Origin: Pandoraea terrae
GTDB taxonomy: Bacteria > Pseudomonadota > Gammaproteobacteria > Burkholderiales > Burkholderiaceae
Assembly: GCF_902459695.1 (NCBI RefSeq)
Contig: NZ_CABPRZ010000002.1
Coordinates: 124,001-188,000 of the forward strand
Direction of reading: 5' to 3'
Length of the DNA stretch: 64,000 bases
Shown here: positions 33,322-42,234 of the stretch, in pieces
Numbering within the stretch: position 1 is the stretch's first letter
Layout: every line of letters begins with the position of its first letter
Translations under genes and position numbers: made by a program
The notes under the pieces: generated by a model
What the model was told of the DNA's origin: nothing
Seen by the model: the letters and a program-made list of their open reading frames with translations, nothing else
Databases searched by the model: none

Positions 33322-36300
33322 TCGTCTCATCACCCTTTGCCTGCAAAAGCGCGTGGTCGTCTGGATCGTCGCGCTGCTGGTGACCGCGTTCGGCTACTAC
33401 ACGTGGACCCAGATGGCAGTAGAGGCCTACCCCGACATTGGCGACGTGACCGCGCAGGTTTCCACGCAGGCGCCCGGCCTCGCGGCCGAGGAAATCGAGC
33501 AGCAAATCACCGTGCCGCTCGAACGCGCGCTGGCCGGTACGCCCGGTGTGGCGTCGATTCGCTCGTCGTCCACCTTCGGCCTGTCGCTGATCACGCTCGT
33601 GTTCCGCGACGGCGTCGAGGATTACTGGGCGCGTCAGCGCATCATGGAGCGTGTCGGCCAGGTCACCACGTTGCCGTCGGGCATCACGCCGGGCCTCGAT
33701 CCCGTCACCGGGCCGGCCGGCGAGATCTATCGCTACACGCTCGAATCGGACACTAAGAACCTGATGGAGCTGTCGGAGCTGCAACGATGGGTCGTGATCC
33801 CCGCGCTGCAGCAAGTGGCCGGCGTGGTCAACGTCGACAATTTCGGCGGTTTCACCATGCAGTACCAGCTCGAACTGGACCCGCCCCAGTTGCAGCGCTA
33901 TGGCGTGGGGTTGAACGACGTTACCACGGCGATCAACAACAACAGCGCGAACGCCGGCGGCAGCCGCATCTCGCGCGGTGAGCAGGGCTACGTGATTCGC
34001 GGCATCGGCATGGTCCACACGCTCGGCGACCTCGGCAACATCGTGGTGACGCAGCGTAACGGCGTGCCGGTGCTGGTGCGCGATCTCGGACGTCTGACGT
34101 ACAGCCATCAGGAACGCGAAGGTATTCTCGGCAAGGACCGCAATCCCGACACGATCGAAGGCATCGTCCAGATGCTCAAGTATCAGAATCCGTCGGAAAC
34201 CCTCAAGGGCGTTCACGCCAAGGTCGAGGAACTGCGCAAACAACTCGCGCCCCAGGGCGTACGCATCGTGCCGTACATCGATCGCGACGATCTGGTGCAA
34301 AGCACGGTACATCAGGTTTCGCATACGGTGATCGAAGGCGTGGGCCTGGTCTGCCTCGTGCTGATCCTGTTTCTCGGAAGCCCGCGCAGCGCACTGATCG
34401 CGGCGGCGACGATCCCGCTGGCACTGGTGGCCGTGTTCATCATGATGCATTTCACGCACATGCCTGCGAACCTGTTTTCGCTCGGGGCGATTGACTTCGG
34501 CATCATCGTCGACGGCGCCATCGTCGTGACGGAAACGATCCTGCGCCGACGCGAGGTCGATCCGACCGCCACCCTGACCGAATCCGACGTGCTCGGCGCG
34601 ACCACCCAGGTGGCGCGGCCGATCCTGTTCGCCACATTGATCATCATTACCGCGTACCTGCCGCTGTTCGCTTTCGAGCGGGCCGAGGCCAAGCTGTTCT
34701 CGCCGATGGCGTACACCGTCGCCTATGCGCTGCTTGGTGCGCTGCTGTGCACGTTTACGCTGGTGCCGGGGCTCGCCTACGTCGCCCTCAGGAAGCCGCG
34801 CAAGATCTTCCACAACAAGCCGCTGGAGCGTCTGCAGGCAGGCTTCAGGCGCTCGCTCGAACGCCTGCTCGCCGCGCCGAAGGTATCGTACGCGGTCGGC
34901 GTTGCCGCGCTGGCGGCAGTCGTCGCGCTCGGGTTCTCGACCGGCCGGGAATTCCTGCCAGACCTCGACGAAGGCTCGCTGTGGCTGCAGGTGCAACTGC
35001 CGTCCGGGCTGTCTCTCGACAAGGCGAGCGAGATGGCCGGCGAAGTCCGCAGCGCAGTACTAGCGTTTCCGGAAGTCTCGTATGCCGTCACTCAGCTTGG
35101 CCGCAGTGACAGCCAGGCCGATCCGTGGACACCGTCGCACATCGAGGCACCGGTCGGCCTGAAACCGTACAACACCTGGCCGAAGGGCGAAAGCAAGGCG
35201 GATTTCGTGCGCAAGCTCAATGCGCGGCTGCAACAGATTCCCGGCATCTCGGTAGGCATCAGCCAGCCGATCATCGACGGCATCAACGACGCCGTGGGCG
35301 GCGCGCACAGTCCGCTTGTGATTCGCGTGGTCGGCAACGATTTCAATGAACTGCGCCGCATCGGCAGCGATATCGTGAAGACACTCAATACCGTGCCCGG
35401 CACTGCCGACGCATCGATATTCCAGGAGCCGCCGATTCCGCAGATCGTGGTCGATATCGACCGGGCGGCCGCCGCGCGCTATGGCATCAATGTGTCGGAC
35501 ATCACCAACCTGATCCAGACCGGGATTGGCGGCGCATCGGTCAGCCAGGTTTACGTGGCGGACCGGACGTACAGCGTGACGGTGCGTTTCCCGCCGCGCA
35601 CGCGTAACAGCCCGGAGGCGCTCGGCAGCCTGTTCATCACCGCCTCGGGCGGCGCGCAGATTCCAGTGTCGTCGCTGGCGAAGATCCGCTACAGGAGTGG
35701 CGAGGCGACCATCTCGCATGAGATGGGCAAGCGCGTGTTGATCGTGCGGATCGACTACCGTGATCGCGATCTGTCGGCCTACCTGGCCGAGGCGCAAGCC
35801 AAGATCGACAAATCGGTCAAGTACGACCACGGCAAGTATGCGTTGTCATGGGGCGGGCAGTTCGAGAACCAGCAACGGGCGCAAACACGCCTGACGCTGA
35901 TCATGGGGCTGGTACTCGCGTTGATGCTGGTGTTCCTGTTCGCCGAGTTCGGCCGGCTGCGGCAGGCCGTGCTGATTCTTGGCGTGGTGCCGCTGGCCAC
36001 GCTGGGCGGGCTGTTTGCGCTGCGCGTGACGGGCGAAACACTCAACGTCGCCAGCGCCGTCGGCTTCATTGCGCTGTTCGGCGTGGCGGTGCAGAACGGC
36101 ATCATCATGGTCGCCAACATTAACCGTGTGCGCGAGCAAGGCGTGCCGCTGCGCGAGGCGGTGATATCGGGCGCCGAAGAGCGCTTCCGTCCGGTATTGA
36201 TGACGGCCACGGTCGCGACCGTCGGCATGCTGCCCGCCGCCATGGCCAGCGGCGTGGGCACTGACGTGCAACGCGCCCTGGCCACGGTGGTGGTGGGCGG

Positions 36301-36421
36301 CCTGGTCGTCGCAACGCTGCTCACCCTGTTCATCCTGCCGACCTATTACTACACGCTCGAGCGTTACGTCGAACGCCGTCAGGCTCGCCAGGGCCAAAAC
36401 CTGCAACCGCTGGAGGCATGA
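33314..36421 (+). CDS. RND efflux pump, heavy-metal (CzcA/HME) family
   Basis: A 1035-residue proton-driven pump with twelve helices and two large periplasmic loops. The N-terminus (MINRLITLCLQKRVVVWIVA) and AYPDIGDVTAQVSTQAPGLA are typical of the CzcA/CusA class. TM4 carries GAIDFGIIVDGAIVVTE with the proton-relay Asp residues, close to the DFGxxxDGA pattern of divalent-cation exporters; the usual following EN is ET. The ion is not decided by sequence. The start lies inside the adaptor gene, and the stop overlaps the next reading frame, so the operon is coupled. Confidence 0.9.
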   Translation: MINRLITLCLQKRVVVWIVALLVTAFGYYTWTQMAVEAYPDIGDVTAQVSTQAPGLAAEEIEQQITVPLERALAGTPGVASIRSSSTFGLSLITLVFRDGVEDYWARQRIMERVGQVTTLPSGITPGLDPVTGPAGEIYRYTLESDTKNLMELSELQRWVVIPALQQVAGVVNVDNFGGFTMQYQLELDPPQLQRYGVGLNDVTTAINNNSANAGGSRISRGEQGYVIRGIGMVHTLGDLGNIVVTQRNGVPVLVRDLGRLTYSHQEREGILGKDRNPDTIEGIVQMLKYQNPSETLKGVHAKVEELRKQLAPQGVRIVPYIDRDDLVQSTVHQVSHTVIEGVGLVCLVLILFLGSPRSALIAAATIPLALVAVFIMMHFTHMPANLFSLGAIDFGIIVDGAIVVTETILRRREVDPTATLTESDVLGATTQVARPILFATLIIITAYLPLFAFERAEAKLFSPMAYTVAYALLGALLCTFTLVPGLAYVALRKPRKIFHNKPLERLQAGFRRSLERLLAAPKVSYAVGVAALAAVVALGFSTGREFLPDLDEGSLWLQVQLPSGLSLDKASEMAGEVRSAVLAFPEVSYAVTQLGRSDSQADPWTPSHIEAPVGLKPYNTWPKGESKADFVRKLNARLQQIPGISVGISQPIIDGINDAVGGAHSPLVIRVVGNDFNELRRIGSDIVKTLNTVPGTADASIFQEPPIPQIVVDIDRAAAARYGINVSDITNLIQTGIGGASVSQVYVADRTYSVTVRFPPRTRNSPEALGSLFITASGGAQIPVSSLAKIRYRSGEATISHEMGKRVLIVRIDYRDRDLSAYLAEAQAKIDKSVKYDHGKYALSWGGQFENQQRAQTRLTLIMGLVLALMLVFLFAEFGRLRQAVLILGVVPLATLGGLFALRVTGETLNVASAVGFIALFGVAVQNGIIMVANINRVREQGVPLREAVISGAEERFRPVLMTATVATVGMLPAAMASGVGTDVQRALATVVVGGLVVATLLTLFILPTYYYTLERYVERRQARQGQNLQPLEA

Positions 36422-36423
36422 TC

Positions 36424-37992
36424 ATGAATCGAGCCTCCATCGCCTGCGTCACAAGAAAATCCGGTGCGACCATGCTGCAGTTCAATGCTTCGCTAGCCGC
36501 GCGCTTGCGTCCGCTCGCCGCCGCCGCGGCAGCCACCTGTTTCGTCACGGGCTGCGCGGTCGGCCCGAACTTCGCCACACCCACCGCGCCGGCGGCCGCC
36601 GGCTATACCACTGAGCCGTTGCCCGCCAAAACGGTGTCAGCCGAGGTCACGGGCGGCGCGGCGCAACAATTTGTGCGCGACATGGATATTCCCGGCCAGT
36701 GGTGGACGCTGTTCCGCTCCGAAGCGCTCAATGCGCTGGTCGAGGAAGCGTTCACGCAGAATCCGGATGTCGACGCCGCGCGCGCCGCGCTGCGCGCGGC
36801 CCATGAAGCCGTGCGTGTCCAGCAGGGTGCGTATTTTCCGAGCATCGAGGCGTCGTACAGTCCGAGCCGGCAGCAAATTGCGTCGCCGCTGGCCAGCCCG
36901 GCGGCGTCCGGCGACGATCTGTTCAACCTCCATACTGCGCAGGTTACCGTGTCCTATACGCTTGACCTGTTCGGCGGTAACCGCCGGCAGGTCGAGTCGC
37001 TGGTCGCGCAAGCGGATGCGCAGCGCTTCCAGTTGGAGGCGACTTACCTGACGCTCAGCACCAATGTCGTGGCCGCCGCCATCCAGGAAGCCGCCTTGCG
37101 AGGACAACTGGCGGCAACGGAGGAGATCATCGGCATCCAGCAGAAGACGCTGGGCCTGCTGCACAAGCAATATGAACTGGGTCAGGTGGCCATGGCCGAT
37201 GTCGCCGCTCAGGAAGCTGCGCTGGCGCAAGCGCGAGCCACGTTGCCGCCACTGCAAAAGCAGCTCGCGCAACAACGGGATCTGCTGGCTCGCCTGACGG
37301 GGCGATTCCCAAGCGAAAAACTGTTGGCGGAATTCGATCTGGCGTCGCTCCAGTTGCCCGAAGCGTTGCCGGTCAGTCTGCCCTCGAAACTTGTCGAGCA
37401 ACGGCCGGACGTTCGTGCAGCCCAGGCACAATGGCACGCGGCCAGCGCGGCGGTCGGCGTAGCGGTGGCCGCGCGTCTTCCCAACATCACGCTGAGCGCC
37501 AGCTACGGCTCAAGTGCCGAGATCGCCCGCGAGCTCTTCAGCACGAGCACGGCGTTCTGGAGCCTGGCCGCCAATATCACGCAGCCGATCTTTGCCGGCG
37601 GCGCCTTGCTGCACCGGCAGCGTGGCGCGGAAGCGGCGTACGACCAGGCGGCAGCGCAATATCGCGGCACGGTACTGAGCGCGTTCCAGAATGTCGCCGA
37701 CACGTTGCACGCGCTGAAGTCCGACGCGGATTCGCTGAGCGCGGCGCTTGCCGCCGAACGCGCTGCAGAAAAAAGCCTGAAAATTGCACAGCGGCAACTG
37801 GAACTGGGCGATATCAGCTATTTGACGCAGCTCAACGCGCAGCAAGCGTACCAGCAGGCGCGGATCGGCCTGGTACAGGCACAGGCAAATCGGTATGCCG
37901 ATACCACTGCGTTGTTTCAGGCGATGGGCGGCGGGTGGTGGCATCGCGGCCACGCGGACCCGAACGCCGCTCGGAAGCCGGCAACCAGCTGA
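36424..37992 (+). CDS. Outer-membrane efflux lipoprotein, NodT/CzcC-like
   Basis: A 522-residue TolC-like channel subunit with two outer-membrane efflux repeats (about 100-290 and 310-500). CFVTGCAVGPNF gives a lipobox with Cys near residue 39, hence a lipid anchor. The long N-terminal region before the signal suggests that ATG 36472 could be used, but ATG 36424 has GGAGG at good spacing, while ATG 36418 is too close to it. It completes the tripartite pump with the two preceding genes. Confidence 0.88.
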   Translation: MNRASIACVTRKSGATMLQFNASLAARLRPLAAAAAATCFVTGCAVGPNFATPTAPAAAGYTTEPLPAKTVSAEVTGGAAQQFVRDMDIPGQWWTLFRSEALNALVEEAFTQNPDVDAARAALRAAHEAVRVQQGAYFPSIEASYSPSRQQIASPLASPAASGDDLFNLHTAQVTVSYTLDLFGGNRRQVESLVAQADAQRFQLEATYLTLSTNVVAAAIQEAALRGQLAATEEIIGIQQKTLGLLHKQYELGQVAMADVAAQEAALAQARATLPPLQKQLAQQRDLLARLTGRFPSEKLLAEFDLASLQLPEALPVSLPSKLVEQRPDVRAAQAQWHAASAAVGVAVAARLPNITLSASYGSSAEIARELFSTSTAFWSLAANITQPIFAGGALLHRQRGAEAAYDQAAAQYRGTVLSAFQNVADTLHALKSDADSLSAALAAERAAEKSLKIAQRQLELGDISYLTQLNAQQAYQQARIGLVQAQANRYADTTALFQAMGGGWWHRGHADPNAARKPATS

Positions 37993-38131
37993 CCCCCGCA
38001 GCTTGGACGCTGTCACTCCACCAGGCTAGCCGCCCACTCTCATGCCGGTGGGATCAGGCACCGGCGCGCAATTTCCGCGCCCTTCGGCCCCTTCCCTATG
38101 GACAAGTCGGCTAACACCGGTTACATGTCAT

Positions 38132-38878
38132 ATGATGACAACGACGCCGCTGCGGTGCGGCGGCGTCGACTTTCGGAATATCGTGGTGTTAGCTTTCTGG
38201 ATTACGTTGACCAATTTTGGCGGTGCGGCTGTCACGGTACCGGCGGCTGCCGCCGTCACAGTATGGCTGGCGATCGGACGGGTATGGCGAATGGCGCTGA
38301 TCTGGGCGCTGCTGTTCGTTGGCGGAGCGTTGCTGGTGGTGACCACCAAGGTGCTGTTCCTTGGCTGGGGCATCGGCATTCGCGCCCTTGACTTTACCGG
38401 CATCAGCGGCCACGCCATGCAGGCCGCGGCGCTGTTTCCCACCATGGCTTATCTGGTGCTGCAGGACCGCTCGCAGCGTATCCGTCTTGGCGGCGTGGCG
38501 CTGGCCCTGTTGTTCAGCGCCGGCGTTGCGGCGTCGCGCGTTGCCCTGGCGGCGCATTCGGTTTCCGAGGCGGTCGCCGGTTGCGTGGTCGGCTTCGCCG
38601 TTAGCGCGGCCTTTATCTATCTGACGCGCAAGCTCGACACGCCGAAGCTCCGCATGCTGCCGGTAGCGTTAAGTCTGTTTGCGCTGGTCGCATTCCTGCA
38701 TGGCGAAAGCGTGCCGACGCAGCGCTGGATCACCGACGTGGCACTGCACTTGTCCGGCCGCGAGCAGTCATTCCGGCGGGCGCAATGGAAAATGGACGGG
38801 GCACAGCGGTTGGACAAGCACGTGGTTCTGAAAACGATGCAGATACTCCCGGATAAAAAAACCCCGGCGCCTCGATAG
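38132..38878 (+). CDS. PAP2-family membrane phosphatase
   Basis: A membrane protein of about 248 residues with five to six helices. The PAP2 signature is partly visible: K in TTKVLFLGWGIGIRALDF, then GISGHAMQAAA (the SGH motif), and SRVALAAHSVSEAVAG (the SRxxxxxH motif). The first motif has RA instead of RP. Members remove phosphate from lipid phosphates such as undecaprenyl pyrophosphate or phosphatidate. The start is uncertain because no Shine-Dalgarno precedes ATG 38132. The C-terminal ~50 residues lie outside the family core. Confidence 0.8.
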   Translation: MMTTTPLRCGGVDFRNIVVLAFWITLTNFGGAAVTVPAAAAVTVWLAIGRVWRMALIWALLFVGGALLVVTTKVLFLGWGIGIRALDFTGISGHAMQAAALFPTMAYLVLQDRSQRIRLGGVALALLFSAGVAASRVALAAHSVSEAVAGCVVGFAVSAAFIYLTRKLDTPKLRMLPVALSLFALVAFLHGESVPTQRWITDVALHLSGREQSFRRAQWKMDGAQRLDKHVVLKTMQILPDKKTPAPR

Positions 38879-39154
38879 CTTGAATCTCCTGTTCTTCCTG
38901 CCGCTTGAACGCGTAGGCCTCGGCCGGGTCAACGTCGTCGACCATCGCGTGCGCAGTCATTTGAAATTTCAGTTCCGCGCGCATCCTCAATGTCATGTGC
39001 CGCATGTCTTGTTCAGCGCATTCGAGGGTATACAATCCATGGCGGAGAAGCCCGGTTTTAGCCAACGCCGGCGCAGTCACCGATAACGCGAGCCATGTTC
39101 CGAGCGTTGTGACCGCGCCGGCGCCATTGAAGCGACTGACGTCTGGAGAAGAGC

Positions 39155-39787
39155 ATGAGCAAGCGATTGAGTGAAGACGGCATGGATCTGCTGTTCCGCG
39201 AGGCGCGGACCCACAACGAATGGCTGCCCAAGCCGGTCAGCGATGATACGCTGCGCGAACTATATGCGTTGATGAAATGGGGCCCGACCAGCGCCAACTG
39301 TTCACCGGCCCGCATCCTGTTTCTGCGTACCCCTGAGGCAAAGCAACGCCTTTTGCCCGCCTTGGCGCCGGGCAACGTCGACAAGACAATGAGCGCGCCA
39401 GTGACCGCGATCATCGGCTACGATGGCAAGTTCTACGACAAACTCCCGATGCTGTTTCCGCATGCGGACGCGCGCTCATGGTTCGCGAACACGCCCGAAT
39501 TGGCCGAAGTGACAGCGCGGCGCAACAGCTCGCTGCAAGGCGCCTATTTCATGATTGCGGCGCGCGCCCTCGGACTCGACTGCGGGCCCATGTCCGGTTT
39601 CGATCAAGCGAAAGTGGACCACGAGTTCTTCCCGGCCGACGCCCAAACCGGCAAGTTTGATCAGGAATACTTCCCTGACAGCCATATCAAGTCCAACTTC
39701 CTGTGCAATCTGGGTTATGGCGACCCGGCCAAGTTGTTCCCGCGCAGCCCGCGTCTGGAGTTCGATGAGGCGTGCAAGCTGCTTTGA
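39155..39787 (+). CDS. rutE: Malonic semialdehyde reductase RutE (nitroreductase family)
   Basis: A 210-residue FMN enzyme of the RutE/HadB subgroup ([20 protein letters not shown] at the start, [31 protein letters not shown]). In pyrimidine degradation RutE reduces malonic semialdehyde to 3-hydroxypropionate. No other rut genes are adjacent, so here it may act as a stand-alone reductase. TGGAGAAGAG precedes the ATG. It faces a small minus-strand gene across a repeat-rich gap. Confidence 0.9.
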   Translation: MSKRLSEDGMDLLFREARTHNEWLPKPVSDDTLRELYALMKWGPTSANCSPARILFLRTPEAKQRLLPALAPGNVDKTMSAPVTAIIGYDGKFYDKLPMLFPHADARSWFANTPELAEVTARRNSSLQGAYFMIAARALGLDCGPMSGFDQAKVDHEFFPADAQTGKFDQEYFPDSHIKSNFLCNLGYGDPAKLFPRSPRLEFDEACKLL

Positions 39788-39820
39788 ACAGCGAGTGACG
39801 CCCGCATCGAAATCATCAAA

Positions 39821-39843
39821 GCCCGATATTGGCGTGAACAGGC
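39821..39843 (+). repeat. Dispersed 23-bp repeat, copy 1
   Basis: The 23 bases beginning GCCCGATATTGGCGTG and ending AACAGGC are identical to 59128-59150. Both copies lie in convergent gene junctions. The first eight bases can pair with TATCGGGC in the tandem repeats 20-40 bp downstream. Confidence 0.8.
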
Positions 39844-39855
39844 CCTGGCCCTTCG

Positions 39856-39895
39856 GGGCTATCGGGCTATCGGGCTATTGGGCTATTGGGCTGCT
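39856..39895 (+). repeat. 8-bp tandem repeat with UUCG-capped stem
   Basis: Five units run without gaps: GGGCTATC twice, GGGCTATT twice, then GGGCTGCT. The first unit also pairs with GCCC (39848-39851) across a TTCG tetraloop, giving a terminator-like hairpin. The stop codon of the minus-strand gene (39883-39885) lies in the fourth unit. Confidence 0.8.
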
Positions 39896-40155
39896 GTGAG
39901 CTTGGGCCCTGCCCTCACTGCCGGCGAAGGTTCAGGCTGGGTTCTGCGTAGATCGGACACCTGTTCGATACCGCGTCTTGAGACTTCTTCGAGAAATGTC
40001 AGGCGTGCCCGGTAGTAATCCGCATGCATCTGCGCGTCCATGACACGCTGCTCGGCCTGAAACAAGGCCATGCGCAACTCGTTCATCGCCCTTTCGGCTT
40101 GCTTTTCCGGCGTGGGTGCGTGATGTGCCGCCCAATTGGTGATCCATCTCAGCAT
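39883..40155 (-). CDS. Conserved-looking 90-residue hypothetical protein, helical
   Basis: A small protein with a strong GGAGGG ribosome site eight bases before ATG 40155. MLRWITNWAAHHAPTPEKQA is followed by a long heptad-like helix (AERAMNELRMALFQAEQRVM, then ADYYRARLTFLEEV), rich in Ala, Glu and Arg, with no signal peptide. It may form a short cytoplasmic coiled coil. I do not recognise a function. The last codons run into the 8-bp tandem repeats, so the C-terminus may vary between strains. Confidence 0.65.
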   Translation of the reverse strand: MLRWITNWAAHHAPTPEKQAERAMNELRMALFQAEQRVMDAQMHADYYRARLTFLEEVSRRGIEQVSDLRRTQPEPSPAVRAGPKLTAAQ

Positions 40156-40564
40156 GATGAAGCCCTCCTGTGGTCAGGTGCTCGTCAGCAGGCGCGGGAA
40201 AATCGTCATTCACACTGCGGGCATGCAACGACAGATTCCGGTCGCCAGCACGATCAAGGCTACCAGTTGTCGCGCCGCAAGTGTGTGGGGGTAAACCGCC
40301 TTGTCGCGAAAATGTTGCATGTAAAATGTCGTGCACCAAGATGAAATGACGATGATTGCAGATGGTGAAATAGCTGCGGAATTTGGACGGGGTTTACCTA
40401 GGCTTGACCTATTGTCGAAATCTCGTTGTCCGGGGCAACGGTTTGCAATGGCGCGCCGTTACCCACCGCCCTTGTGCCGACGCGTGCAAACGCGGCCTGT
40501 CAGTAAAGTGTGCGGAACCCGATCCGCGCACTTTATGGCGTCCATACCGTCTCAGGAGCCCCAA
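40156..40564. other. Intergenic region with strong inverted repeat
   Basis: This is 409 bp between the divergent small gene and the isochorismatase remnant. No coding frame is convincing. A TTGACC box (40403-40408) may belong to a promoter for the rightward genes. The inverted repeat at 40504-40535 is the main structure. Confidence 0.45.
40504..40535. promoter_or_regulatory. 13-bp inverted repeat before the isochorismatase remnant
   Basis: TAAAGTGTGCGGA (40504-40516) pairs with TCCGCGCACTTTA (40523-40535) with one G-T wobble around ACCCGA. It ends 29 bp before ATG 40565. It could be an operator or a bidirectional terminator; the flanking A/T ends suit either. Confidence 0.5.
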
Positions 40565-40726
40565 ATGACGAACCCGAAGGTTGAAGGGCTGACTCCGCAG
40601 AACTGCCAACTGATCTTTATCGATCACCAGCCACAATGGGTCGTCCGGATGACGCATGTGCTGCCGGGTGGAGCGAATCACCGCAACCGACGCGGCCATT
40701 CAAGCCTAGCGAGGGTACAAAACTGA
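40565..40726 (+). pseudogene. Isochorismatase-family hydrolase, 5' remnant
   Basis: The start MTNPKVEGLTPQNCQLIFID followed by HQPQ is the typical opening of cysteine hydrolases of the isochorismatase family, including the first catalytic Asp. A good AGGAG precedes the ATG. After residue ~25 the sequence loses all resemblance and stops at codon 54, overlapping the dedA start (TGATG). About 160 residues of the enzyme are missing. Most likely a deletion removed the body and left the promoter and start, which may now help express dedA. Confidence 0.65.
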
Positions 40727-41358
40727 TGTTGACGACTGGATTGATGAGTTGGCTGTTCAACAACGAAGTGTTGATGCAGCATCTGCAGGCCGACTGGCTC
40801 GCCGGCCTCGCGCTGATCACGCTTGTGATTTTCGTGGAGACTGGCGTAGTCGTGATGCCTTTCCTGCCGGGCGACTCCATCGTGTTCGCACTCGGCGCGT
40901 TTCTCGGCATCAGCCATCTTTCCGTCGGGTTGCCGTTCGTGGCGCTGGCGGCGGCCGCGATCGCCGGCGATGCGCTCAATTTTACGGTGGGCCGGACGGT
41001 GCTCGGCAAGGTGATCCTTCGCCGGCAATGGATCTCGGCCAAGCATTTGGCCCAGACCGACGCCTTCTTCCAGCGCTATGGCGGCGTCGCCATCTTCCTA
41101 GGCCGGTTCGTGCCGATCGTGCGCACTGTGGTGCCGTTTGTCGCCGGGATGACCGATACTACCTGGCGCCGCTTTCTGTTGTTCAACGTCAGCGGCGGCA
41201 TCACCTGGATAGCGGTCTTTCTCCTGGCGGGATTCTGGTTGGGCCACATCGAATGGATTCGCACCCATTTGATGTGGCTTTCGCTCGCCATCGTGGTGAT
41301 ATCGGTCCTGCCGATCGCCGTGCATGCCTTGCGGCGGGGCGTAAGCGTCAAGTCGTGA
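40726..41358 (+). CDS. DedA family membrane protein
   Basis: A 210-residue DedA/SNARE-associated family protein with four to five helices. Signature segments are FVETGVVVMPFLPGDSIVFA, GDALNFTVGRTVLGK, FFQRYGGVAIFLGRFVPIVR and VVPFVAGMTDTTWRRFL. The re-entrant-loop acidic and arginine residues needed by DedA lipid flippases are present. Members flip phosphatidyl or undecaprenyl lipids and affect drug and pH tolerance. The start overlaps the stop of the upstream remnant. Confidence 0.92.
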   Translation: MLTTGLMSWLFNNEVLMQHLQADWLAGLALITLVIFVETGVVVMPFLPGDSIVFALGAFLGISHLSVGLPFVALAAAAIAGDALNFTVGRTVLGKVILRRQWISAKHLAQTDAFFQRYGGVAIFLGRFVPIVRTVVPFVAGMTDTTWRRFLLFNVSGGITWIAVFLLAGFWLGHIEWIRTHLMWLSLAIVVISVLPIAVHALRRGVSVKS

Positions 41359-41382
41359 CGCGGCGGCATTTTCGAACGCGGG

Positions 41383-41637
41383 CTACTCCACCGCTTTGTG
41401 CACTGCCCGCTTGGTGGCGTGATAGCCCTCGCGCGACTTGTCTGCGATGTTATGCGCCACGTCCTTGATGGCATGCCCCGTGGCGTGAGCGGCGTCCCGC
41501 GCGGCCCCGCCGGTTTTCTTCGCGGCGTGAACCGTTGCGTCCTTGACCTCGTGCGCCGCGTGCTTCACCCCTGCCTCGGCCAGCGGCGTCAACATAAGGC
41601 AAACGAATGCGGCCAACAGGCCATGTTGAATTTTCAC
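41383..41637 (-). CDS. Small secreted Ala/His/Lys-rich protein
   Basis: An 84-residue protein with a GTG start at 41637 preceded by CGGAG. The signal peptide is about residues 1-20 (IQHGLLAAFVCLMLTPLAEA). The mature part is an 11-residue-like amphipathic repeat of Ala, His, Lys and Asp (HEVKDATVHAAKKTGGAARD, then AAHATGHAIKDVAHNI), like LEA or apolipoprotein-type helices. It may bind membrane, DNA or metal in the periplasm; function unknown. It is convergent with dedA. Confidence 0.6.
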   Translation of the reverse strand: MKIQHGLLAAFVCLMLTPLAEAGVKHAAHEVKDATVHAAKKTGGAARDAAHATGHAIKDVAHNIADKSREGYHATKRAVHKAVE

Positions 41638-41961
41638 GATACCACTCCGAATAAATACCCTGCCGGGCCGCCACTCATACGCAGCACGCCCCGAAACGCA
41701 TTCATGATAGCCGCGCCGGAACGCCCGGCCCAGCCACATTTACGACTGTTTCAATTTGCAACATCTGGACGCCGCCGCAGGTACCGGATTGCATTAAAAT
41801 TGGCCGCTCGCGAAACGGAAGGCAGCGGGCGCGCCGCCGTTCGATACGGGCAGGTCATCATGGACGATATGTGACAGGTATCGAAACCATCAACTGATAA
41901 AATTACAAAATTTCGCCGCACCGACGGGGCGGCAGCATCGTGAATTCGTGGAGTAAGTATC
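41638..41961. other. Divergent region before the aryl-polyene-type operon
   Basis: This is 324 bp between the small secreted protein and the ACP gene. It becomes AT-rich near 41885-41915 (CTGATAAAATTAC), where a -10 element for the ACP operon may lie. No gene or strong hairpin is seen. Confidence 0.4.
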
Positions 41962-42234
41962 ATGTCAGAAGCGGCGAACCGCAAACTCGAGCTGGAAGTG
42001 GCGGGCCTGATCGTCGAAGCCCTGAATCTGGAGGTTGCGCCTGAGGAAATCGCCCCGGATGAACCGTTGTATGGCGGCGGTCTGGAGCTGGATTCCATCG
42101 ACATTCTCGAGATCGCGCTGGTCGTGTCCAAGCGCTATGGATTCCAGCTTCGTTCCGACAGCGACGACAACACGCGCATTTTCGCTTCGTTGGCGAGCCT
42201 TTGCGCCCACATTGCGGCCCATCGCACTTGCTGA
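41962..42234 (+). CDS. Acyl carrier protein of the aryl-polyene-type cluster
   Basis: A 90-residue carrier protein whose phosphopantetheine serine lies in GGGLELDSIDILEIAL near residue 44. It carries the growing polyene chain for the ketosynthase, reductase and dehydratases downstream. GTGGAG precedes the ATG. It is the first gene of a tightly overlapped operon, with its stop overlapping the next start (TGATG). Described aryl-polyene clusters often have two ACPs; only this one is visible here. Confidence 0.88.
   Translation: MSEAANRKLELEVAGLIVEALNLEVAPEEIAPDEPLYGGGLELDSIDILEIALVVSKRYGFQLRSDSDDNTRIFASLASLCAHIAAHRTC

Noticed and set aside
33311-34996. Long minus-strand open frame (561 codons) opposite the RND pump gene
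   Set aside because: It is a mirror of a well-recognised CzcA-family gene, is rich in His/Arg/Asp as antisense frames of GC-rich genes are, and has no recognisable domain or ribosome site.
38730-39080. 116-codon minus-strand frame overlapping the end of the PAP2 gene
   Set aside because: It overlaps a recognised gene by about 150 bp, lacks a ribosome site and has no known motif; a short real gene at 38882-39080 cannot be fully excluded.
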